Source: a virus. Taken from it: DNA of 27,034 nt. The stretch is taken from positions 13,027-40,060 of the IMG/VR virus record IMGVR_UViG_3300000385_000010. The stretch is one strand, 5' to 3'. Each line of letters starts with the position of its first letter. The first letter of the stretch is position 1. Positions 21,432 to 27,034 of this stretch are shown here, piece after piece. The notes below the pieces were generated by a model. The model made no database searches. It was not told the origin of the DNA and saw nothing but the letters and a program-made list of their open reading frames with translations. A program made the position numbers and the translations under genes.

Positions 21432-21753
21432 TCCCAAGCGAGTAAGTGGAACAATCAAACGTCTAAATCGATGGGTAGATTATTTTAATGCTCAACACTT
21501 TTCATTCACAAATATTATTCATACACCAGGTCCATACAAGTCTGATATGATAGACTACAACATTTTAAATTCTTTCACCGAGGGTTATGACAAAGTAATA
21601 GCTCTCGGTGGCTTCGTTTCAAAAACACTAAATACAGCTGGGATCGAGCATTTTATGATGCCACACCCATCTCCGCTGAATAGACAGCTGAATGATAAGG
21701 AATTTGAAATGAACAAATTAAAGGAATGTAAAGAATGGCTAAAATCCTCATAA
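21391..21753 (+). CDS. Uracil-DNA-glycosylase-superfamily protein
   Basis: The 120-residue product shows both signature motifs of the UDG fold: LLIVGINPS at the N-terminus (GINPS 7-11, similar to the TDG/MUG motif 1) and HPSPLNRQ (92-99, motif 2, as HPSPL in uracil glycosylases), with the core strand VIALGG (69-74) between. It is about half the size of typical family members, so it is a minimal version. It could excise uracil or a damaged or modified base, or could act on free nucleotides. The ATG at 21391 has GGAG six bases upstream; an in-frame TTG at 21373 is less likely. It overlaps neighbours on both sides, placing it in the modification operon. Confidence 0.75.
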   Translation: MNLLIVGINPSQGNPKRVSGTIKRLNRWVDYFNAQHFSFTNIIHTPGPYKSDMIDYNILNSFTEGYDKVIALGGFVSKTLNTAGIEHFMMPHPSPLNRQLNDKEFEMNKLKECKEWLKSS

Positions 21754-22601
21754 CAGGTGCATGTGGTTATATTGGCTCTCATATTGTAAAGGCTGCATAT
21801 GAAGCTGGTCATAATGTTCATGGCCTAGATATTGAACACTCTAAAAACAGCATCTACAAATATATCACAAAATTCTATAATATTGATATCCGTAAAAAAG
21901 ATGAAATCTTTTGGATAGATCAGTATTATGATGTGGTAATCCATTGTGCAGCTCTTATCTCTGTTGCTGAATCTGTTGAGAAACCAAATAGCTATTATGA
22001 GACGAACGTACAAGGAACAATCAATCTCCTGCAAAATGTAAAATATGGTCACTTCGTTTTTGCTTCTACTGGTGGTGCATTTGATCCAATCTCTCCGTAT
22101 GCCAAGTCGAAAATTATTGCCGAAGAAGCAGTAAAGCAAATTGCAAATGACTATACAATCTTTCGTTTCTTTAACGTAGCAGGGAACAACGGAGAGTTTA
22201 GACAAATTTGTGATCCTTCACATTTAATGCATATTGCTGCTCTCACTGCTGCTGGTCAAAGAGACTCTATAACAATCTTCGGTGATGACTACGATACTCC
22301 TGATGGAACCTGCATTCGTGATTATGTCCATGTGGTTGATCTTGCTGAGTCACTTTTAAGTTGTATAAATACTCCGTCCAACACACCATACGAGTGCATT
22401 GGATCAGGTGCAGGATATTCTAACCTTGAGGTTGTAAATACAATGAAGCGAGTAACTGGAATTGACTTTGATGTGAACTTTGGTGAAAGAAGGTCAGGCG
22501 ATCCTGCAAAGTTAGTAGTTGACAATTTAAGCAAATATGTTAGTATTAATCATACGTTAGGCGATATGTGTCGCAGCGCATATTCTATGGAGAAAAAATG
22601 A
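21735..22601 (+). CDS. UDP-sugar 4-epimerase (GalE-like)
   Basis: The 288-residue protein is an extended short-chain dehydrogenase: NAD-binding GACGYIG (8-14), a Ser/Thr pair (111-112) and the YxxxK motif YAKSK (Tyr122, Lys126). The GalE hallmark FGDDYDTPDGTCIRDYVHVVDLA occupies 182-204, and RRSGDPAKLV lies near 252. GalE interconverts UDP-glucose and UDP-galactose; relatives act on UDP-xylose/UDP-arabinose. It is about 50 residues shorter than E. coli GalE (338), mostly in loops of the substrate domain. It is embedded between dCMP-modification genes and a transferase plus UDP-galactopyranose mutase, so it likely feeds UDP-galactose (or a pentose) into DNA sugar modification. Confidence 0.88.
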   Translation: MAKILITGACGYIGSHIVKAAYEAGHNVHGLDIEHSKNSIYKYITKFYNIDIRKKDEIFWIDQYYDVVIHCAALISVAESVEKPNSYYETNVQGTINLLQNVKYGHFVFASTGGAFDPISPYAKSKIIAEEAVKQIANDYTIFRFFNVAGNNGEFRQICDPSHLMHIAALTAAGQRDSITIFGDDYDTPDGTCIRDYVHVVDLAESLLSCINTPSNTPYECIGSGAGYSNLEVVNTMKRVTGIDFDVNFGERRSGDPAKLVVDNLSKYVSINHTLGDMCRSAYSMEKK

Positions 22602-23704
22602 GTAAACGAATTCTAATTACTGGTATTAACCAAGCACAAACACAACGCGACTTTTATCTTCGTCAGCAACTTCAGGTTGTTCCGAGTCATTATGGTCTTA
22701 TTCGATGTCTTGAAGATATGGGCTGGGAAGTAGATCAACGTCCTGTAACAATTGGCGAAGACCTTTCTGGTTATGATGAAGTCATTGTATACATTCATAA
22801 CCTTCAATCATTTGCAGCTCGTATTTGGTCTGGTCTTTGGACTATTGCTCAGCGTCCTGACTGTATTCTTGCATTTGACGACTGGCAATTCAAAGGCATG
22901 ATTGATAGTATTGTTAAGTACAAAGAGTCTATTATTGAAGACAACAAGCCTTTTCGTAAGTATCTTTTTGACCATTACGGCGGATCTGAAAGCGAAGAGA
23001 CTATTAAAGCACATGCACAAGACTATATTGATGGATGTACTATTGTAGAAAATCGAAACAATCGTCTTCTTGTTTCTGCATTTGCTGGTGGTGATCTCGA
23101 TCTTATGGATCTTGGCTGGCAAAAGGATAAACTCTTTACCTTTAATCCAAACCCATATCATTTGAATCGTAGACCTGATAACAACTTTGAAGATGGTACT
23201 GTAAAGCTTTTCACTGAGACTGTATCTCCTGAAGAAAAACAGCGTAAGTGGAACTTTGCATCACTTCTCCATCGCCGTACTCGTCGTTGGTTGAAAGATC
23301 AGAATGATGATTGGAAATGGGAGATTGATTACTTCGGCCAAAAGAATGCTGGCAAAAATGATGACTACAAAAGCGAGCGTCTTAAAGAATATGACATGTG
23401 TCGTGTTTATGAAAAGCAATGGGGTTGCTTGATGCCTGGCTACCACCACGCTGGTTCTGGTTGGTGGAGAGCTCGTCCACTTCAGGTTGCAGATGTTGGT
23501 TCTATTCTTATTTGTGATGACGCTGAAGGTAAGGTATATGGTGATGCATATGTTGGTCTTACTGCCGCACAAGTAGAAGAAATGACACTTGAACAACTCA
23601 TTCAAACAGCAAAAGATCAGCATGATTGCTTGTATGATAATCATCCTCTTGATAAGAATGTGACACAAAAAGAATTGGAGGCTATTCTCAATGCCAGAAA
23701 ATGA
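22598..23704 (+). CDS. Putative DNA hydroxymethylcytosine glycosyltransferase (BGT-like layout)
   Basis: The 368-residue protein looks like a GT-B enzyme. Its N-terminal part (KRILITGI, VVPSHYGLIRCLEDMGWEVD, GYDEVIVYIHN) parallels the T4 beta-glucosyltransferase start (TVPSSETIYLFKVISEMGLNVD as I recall it). Its C-terminal block (FGQKNAG, then LKEYDMCRVYEKQWGCLMPGYHH, then RARPLQVADVGSILICDD, 292-308) parallels the BGT donor-binding region. This is by-eye similarity, not an alignment score. It probably transfers a sugar from a UDP donor to hmC in DNA. The ATG at 22598 (GGAG six bases upstream, ATGA overlap) is preferred over a GTG ten codons earlier. Overlap with the mutase gene supports a furanose donor. 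Confidence 0.65.
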   Translation: MSKRILITGINQAQTQRDFYLRQQLQVVPSHYGLIRCLEDMGWEVDQRPVTIGEDLSGYDEVIVYIHNLQSFAARIWSGLWTIAQRPDCILAFDDWQFKGMIDSIVKYKESIIEDNKPFRKYLFDHYGGSESEETIKAHAQDYIDGCTIVENRNNRLLVSAFAGGDLDLMDLGWQKDKLFTFNPNPYHLNRRPDNNFEDGTVKLFTETVSPEEKQRKWNFASLLHRRTRRWLKDQNDDWKWEIDYFGQKNAGKNDDYKSERLKEYDMCRVYEKQWGCLMPGYHHAGSGWWRARPLQVADVGSILICDDAEGKVYGDAYVGLTAAQVEEMTLEQLIQTAKDQHDCLYDNHPLDKNVTQKELEAILNARK

Positions 23705-24701
23705 TATTCTCGTAATAGGCGCTGGATTTTCTGGCGCCACAATTGCTCGTATGCTCGCTGACAATGGAAGAAATGTGCATGTGATTGATCGTCGTGATCA
23801 TGTTGCTGGTAATGCATATGACTATCTAGATGAAAACGGTATTCGAATTCACCAGTATGGCCCTCATCTTTTTCATACAAATAACCAGGAGGTAGTTGAC
23901 TTTCTTTCTCGTTTTACTGCGTGGCTTCCTTATAAGCATAAAGTAAAGGCTCAGCTTAAAGATGGCCGTTATGTCACTTTGCCTGTAAATCGCGAAACTA
24001 AAGAGATCGTTGGTGAAGAGAATGTTCTCGATATTTTCTTTAGGCCATACACTAAAAAAATGTGGGGTATGAGTCTTGACGAACTCAATCCTGATATTGT
24101 AAATCGAGTTCCTATTCGCGATGATGACAACGAGTATTATTTTCCGAATGATAACTTTCAAGCAATGCCATTTGGTGGATATACGCACCTTGTAGAGAAT
24201 ATGCTCGATCATCCGAATATTAAAGTGATGCTCGAGGTTCAATTCAAAAAGGATATGGAATCCCATTATAACCACGTATTCAACTCAATGCCAATTGATG
24301 TGTATCATGGTAAAAAGTATGGTGAACTGCCATACCGTTCTATTCGATTCCATAATGTGACGCTGCCAATGGCTAAAGTACTACCAACTACTACTGTTAA
24401 CTTCACTCATACCGGTCCTTATACAAGAGTTACTGAATGGAAAAATATTCCAGGACATGGCATTAACGAAAAAATGACTGTTCTTACATACGAAGAGCCA
24501 TGCGATTACCGCGATAATGATATGGAACGTTATTATCCAGTGAAAGATAAAGATGGTGTAAATCGTGATCTTTATGCTAAGTATCGTTCTATTCCTACTG
24601 AGAATACTACTTTCATTGGAAGATGTGGTCTTTATGCTTATTTGGATATGGACATGGCTATTAACTCGGCAATGAAAACAGCACTAAGGTTTATGACATG
24701 A
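23691..24701 (+). CDS. glf: UDP-galactopyranose mutase
   Basis: The 336-residue flavoprotein has the FAD-binding GAGFSG (10-15) and DRRDHVAGNAYD, the family hallmark HQYGPHLFHTNN (54-65), FFRPYTKKMWGMSLDEL, FGGYTHLVENML, YTRVTEWKNI with a conserved Arg, and the C-terminal FAD motif GRCGLYAYLDMDMAI. The enzyme uses reduced FAD to convert UDP-galactopyranose to UDP-galactofuranose; some members also convert UDP-arabinopyranose. It is shorter than E. coli Glf (367), chiefly in the mobile helical domain. It overlaps the transferase gene by 14 bases and the next gene by four. No envelope-polysaccharide genes surround it, so a DNA- or virion-sugar role is inferred. Confidence 0.93.
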   Translation: MPENDILVIGAGFSGATIARMLADNGRNVHVIDRRDHVAGNAYDYLDENGIRIHQYGPHLFHTNNQEVVDFLSRFTAWLPYKHKVKAQLKDGRYVTLPVNRETKEIVGEENVLDIFFRPYTKKMWGMSLDELNPDIVNRVPIRDDDNEYYFPNDNFQAMPFGGYTHLVENMLDHPNIKVMLEVQFKKDMESHYNHVFNSMPIDVYHGKKYGELPYRSIRFHNVTLPMAKVLPTTTVNFTHTGPYTRVTEWKNIPGHGINEKMTVLTYEEPCDYRDNDMERYYPVKDKDGVNRDLYAKYRSIPTENTTFIGRCGLYAYLDMDMAINSAMKTALRFMT

Positions 24702-25888
24702 ATCATGCAGCCATCGTTCCCTTAATCGGTGGTCTTGTTTTAGGACAGCAAAAAGCTTTTGGTAGTAAGCCTGAGTATTTGCTGTCCTATTCAGATTTTC
24801 AAGACAATGATCAACATCTTGTAGAATATTATGGAGACGTTCCGTATTATCAATTAGGTAAAGGTGTTCCGGATTTGGGTTATGTTGATGTTATTTGCTC
24901 GACATGCCCATGTGCAGGTCTTTCTCGTCTATCAAAAGATGCTGGTTCTGACAACATTACTAATGACTGGCTTATCAAGACTACAGCTTATGTTCTTAAA
25001 TCATTGAAGCCACGTGTGTTATGGGGTGAGAATGCTCCAGGACTTGCCGGTAAAATGGGAGAACCAATCCTAAATGAAATGAAGCGTATTGGTTCTGAAC
25101 ATGGTTATACGATGTCTGTGTATAGAACCAAAAGTGAATTACATGGCAATCCACAAATTCGTGAAAGAGCATTTTACTTCTTTTGGAAAGATAGTAAGAC
25201 ACCACTTCTTTCTTATTACAAAACACCTTATATACCGATTGAGGAATTAATTTCAAATATTTCCTCAAATTCAATGAGAAAGTTGATAAATAAAAATGTA
25301 CCATCTCGTGACGATCCCTACTATAGGTACATTCTCGAAAATATTCACGAGGGCATTTCTCATAGGGAATTCTCAGAGATGGTACCACCTCGTTCAGCTC
25401 GTAATTCTGATGCGTTGGCTTATATTGAACAGCATCGTAATTACCTTGAAGTAGCTGAATGGATGAAAGAAAAAGGTTATAATGAAGAAGTTGAACGCTG
25501 TGAACGTCGATATGAAAAACTTAAAGCAGGAAATGAAATAACAAGAAGACACACCATTGTTCCAAAGGACAAGATTGGTGCATTTGTGGGAAGGTATCCC
25601 TTTATGCTTACACATCCTACAGAAGATCGTTATATTGATTTCCGAGAGGCTCTTACAATTATGGGTATGCCTGATGATTTTGAGCTTGTAAAAGCAAACA
25701 CTACAACAGTGAATCATATTTGTCAAAACGTTCCAGTCCAAACAGCCACTGATATGGCCACAGAGGTGAAAAAATATTTGAATAATGAGTTAGTAATGGT
25801 TGACACTGACTTTATAATGCAGTATAATGGTAATCAAACTGCTGAATATAATGAACGTAGTAATACATTGGAAGGATTTTTTTCTTGA
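24698..25888 (+). CDS. C5-cytosine DNA methyltransferase homologue
   Basis: The 396-residue protein has the ordered motifs of C5-methyltransferases: a motif I-like IVPLIGGLVLGQQKAFG (6-22), motif IV CPCAGLS with catalytic Cys72, motif VI GENAPG (Glu111), motif VIII QIRERAF (153-159) and a C-terminal motif X-like NHICQNVPVQTATDMA. Motif I lacks the usual FxGxGG acid-aromatic start and motif II lacks a clear acidic residue, so SAM binding may be altered. The middle part (about 200-290) is long and charged, as a target-recognition region would be. It may methylate cytosine in remaining unmodified DNA or act on a modified base. It is translationally coupled to the mutase gene. Confidence 0.85.
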   Translation: MNHAAIVPLIGGLVLGQQKAFGSKPEYLLSYSDFQDNDQHLVEYYGDVPYYQLGKGVPDLGYVDVICSTCPCAGLSRLSKDAGSDNITNDWLIKTTAYVLKSLKPRVLWGENAPGLAGKMGEPILNEMKRIGSEHGYTMSVYRTKSELHGNPQIRERAFYFFWKDSKTPLLSYYKTPYIPIEELISNISSNSMRKLINKNVPSRDDPYYRYILENIHEGISHREFSEMVPPRSARNSDALAYIEQHRNYLEVAEWMKEKGYNEEVERCERRYEKLKAGNEITRRHTIVPKDKIGAFVGRYPFMLTHPTEDRYIDFREALTIMGMPDDFELVKANTTTVNHICQNVPVQTATDMATEVKKYLNNELVMVDTDFIMQYNGNQTAEYNERSNTLEGFFS

Positions 25889-25904
25889 AACAAGTGGAGA
25901 GATA

Positions 25905-26192
25905 ATGAAAGACTATATTGATTATAAATTCAATGAAGATATTTACATTGATGAACTTCGAGACTATATTGATAAAACTTACGATCAACATTACGCAACA
26001 GGTAAAATTCAATCAACCGAAGTGATTATTGACCGGGGCCATGGGACTGGTTTTTGTATGGGTAATGTCGATAAGTATTCAAATAGATATGGTAAAAAGG
26101 GTGGTCCAGCAGAAGCACGTAAAGATTTGATGAAAGTATTGCATTATGCTATACTGCAGCTTTATGTACATGATATGGAGAATAATGTATAA
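25905..26192 (+). CDS. DUF3310-like small protein
   Basis: The protein (95 residues from ATG 25905, with GGAGAG just upstream) contains the DUF3310-style elements DQHYATGKIQSTEVI, then GTGFCMGNVDKYSNRYGKKGG and DLMKVLHYAILQL. The domain is common in phages and is known as a small nucleotide-metabolism-linked protein of unproven activity. A longer in-frame start at 25827 would overlap the methyltransferase gene and lacks a better ribosome site. It lies between the methyltransferase and the second glycosyltransferase, overlapping the latter by one base. Confidence 0.75.
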   Translation: MKDYIDYKFNEDIYIDELRDYIDKTYDQHYATGKIQSTEVIIDRGHGTGFCMGNVDKYSNRYGKKGGPAEARKDLMKVLHYAILQLYVHDMENNV

Positions 26193-27034
26193 TGAAAATT
26201 GAATTAAATGTAGAAGAGCTACGAAAAAAGAAGCTCTTTATTGCTACACCAATGTACGGCGGACAATGTGCCGGCATGTATACCAAAGCAACAAATGATC
26301 TTGCGATGGTCTGTGCTCAGCATGGTATTGAAGTACGATTCTATTATCTTTTTAATGAGAGTCTAATTACTCGCGCTCGTAACTATTGTGTTGATGAATT
26401 CCTTCGTTCGGGTTTTACACACTTGATGTTTATCGATTCTGATATTGGTTTTAACTACAAAGATGTCCTTGCGCTTCTTCATCTTTGTGATGAGGAAAAT
26501 GATTATGACGTTATTACTGGTCCTTATCCTAAGAAGACGATTGCTTGGGAAAAGGTAAAGGCTGCAGCTAATCAAGGCTATGGTGAAGATAATCCTTTTC
26601 AGCTCGAACATTTTGTTGGCGACTTTGTCTTTAATCCTGCAAAAAACATTAAGTCGTTTAAGCTTGATGAACCTGTAGAAATCCGTGAAGGCGGTACTGG
26701 GTTTATGATGATCAAGCGTTCGGTGTTTGATAAGTATGCTAAAGCATTCCCCGAATTAAGCTATAAGCCAGATCATGCTCGTACTGAACACTTTGACGGT
26801 ACACGAGAAATCACTGCATTCTTTGATACTATTATTGATCCAGAAACTCGTCGCTACCTATCTGAAGACTATATGTTTTCTTACAATGTTCGTAAGATTG
26901 GGCTTAAAGTTTGGATGTGCCCTTGGATGCAATTGAAGCATGTTGGTAACTATACATTTGGTGGATCAATGAGTGCTATGGCTGCAATTAAAGCATCTCC
27001 TACCGCATCGAAAGAGTCAAACAAAAAACACTAT
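26192..27034 (+). CDS. GT-A-like glycosyltransferase, 3' truncated by window end
   Basis: The open frame of 281 codons reaches the window end without a stop. The start KKLFIATPMYGGQCAGMYTKA, then NESLITRARNYCVDEFLRS and HLMFIDSDIGFN with the DxD-type metal/UDP motif (Asp82, Asp84), are typical of GT-A enzymes. PYPKKTIAWEKVKAA and GGTGFMMIKRSVFDKY follow. Similar proteins are annotated as glycosyltransferases in marine T4-like phages as far as I recall. It could add a second sugar to modified DNA or glycosylate a virion protein. TAATG overlap with the preceding gene puts it in the same operon as the epimerase and mutase. Confidence 0.8.
   Translation, partial: MKIELNVEELRKKKLFIATPMYGGQCAGMYTKATNDLAMVCAQHGIEVRFYYLFNESLITRARNYCVDEFLRSGFTHLMFIDSDIGFNYKDVLALLHLCDEENDYDVITGPYPKKTIAWEKVKAAANQGYGEDNPFQLEHFVGDFVFNPAKNIKSFKLDEPVEIREGGTGFMMIKRSVFDKYAKAFPELSYKPDHARTEHFDGTREITAFFDTIIDPETRRYLSEDYMFSYNVRKIGLKVWMCPWMQLKHVGNYTFGGSMSAMAAIKASPTASKESNKKHY

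Noticed and set aside
23261-23764. 167-codon minus-strand open frame
   Set aside because: It is antisense to the transferase and mutase genes and has no promoter, ribosome site or recognisable pattern.
25285-25292. GATAAATA resembling a late promoter within the methyltransferase gene
   Set aside because: It is inside coding sequence, has G at the first position, and no late gene start follows nearby.
1-27034. tRNA genes, CRISPR arrays, insertion sequences, integrase or attachment sites
   Set aside because: No cloverleaf-like segment, regular spaced repeats, transposase or integrase motif was seen on either strand; gene packing leaves little room for them.

Overview
The window is a contiguous piece of a T4-like (Tevenvirinae-related) myovirus genome. 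Every gene lies on the + strand, genes are packed with ATGA/TAATG overlaps, and there is no intergenic gap above about 125 bases. Gene order (14-15-16-17-18-19-20-67-68-21-22-23, a tail-tube-fold gene, uvsY, uvsW, 55, 47, 46) resembles marine T4-like phages such as cyanophages, pelagiphages and vibriophages more than T4 itself. Base composition is AT-rich. The host cannot be fixed from sequence alone; consensus sigma70-type promoters and a UUCG-loop terminator suit a proteobacterial host.

Region 1 (1-11410) is the late virion module: end of a neck gene, tail sheath stabiliser, terminase subunits, tail sheath and tube, portal, prohead core and protease genes, major capsid gene, and a tail-tube-fold gene. 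Seven TATAAATA or near-TATAAATA elements, the signature of T4 late promoters, stand before structural genes. A strong intrinsic terminator follows gene 23.

Region 2 (11407-17330) is recombination and transcription control. A perfect TTGACA-N17-TATAAT promoter precedes uvsY-uvsW and a small unknown gene. A second promoter precedes gene 55, whose product is the sigma factor that reads the late promoters of region 1. A 52-codon gene and the recombination nuclease genes 47 and 46 follow.

Region 3 (17330-20025) is accessory: a nucleotidyltransferase, a MazG-like pyrophosphohydrolase, two unknown small genes each with its own TTGACA promoter and a near-identical leader, a protein with a NUMOD1-like DNA-binding tail, and a PD-(D/E)XK-like nuclease.

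Region 4 (20028-27034) is the most interesting part. It encodes a nucleotide-modification-associated (DUF1599-like) protein, a dCMP hydroxymethylase (gp42 type, with the Asp that favours dCMP), dCMP deaminase, a small uracil-DNA-glycosylase-fold protein, a GalE-type UDP-sugar 4-epimerase, a glycosyltransferase whose layout recalls T4 beta-glucosyltransferase, a UDP-galactopyranose mutase, a C5-cytosine-methyltransferase homologue, a DUF3310-like protein and a GT-A-like glycosyltransferase cut by the window end. Read together, the genes suggest hydroxymethylcytosine DNA decorated with a furanose sugar (galactofuranose, or arabinofuranose if the enzymes accept pentoses), made from host UDP-glucose by epimerase, mutase and transferase. 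Each enzyme assignment rests on visible motifs; the assembled pathway is inference.
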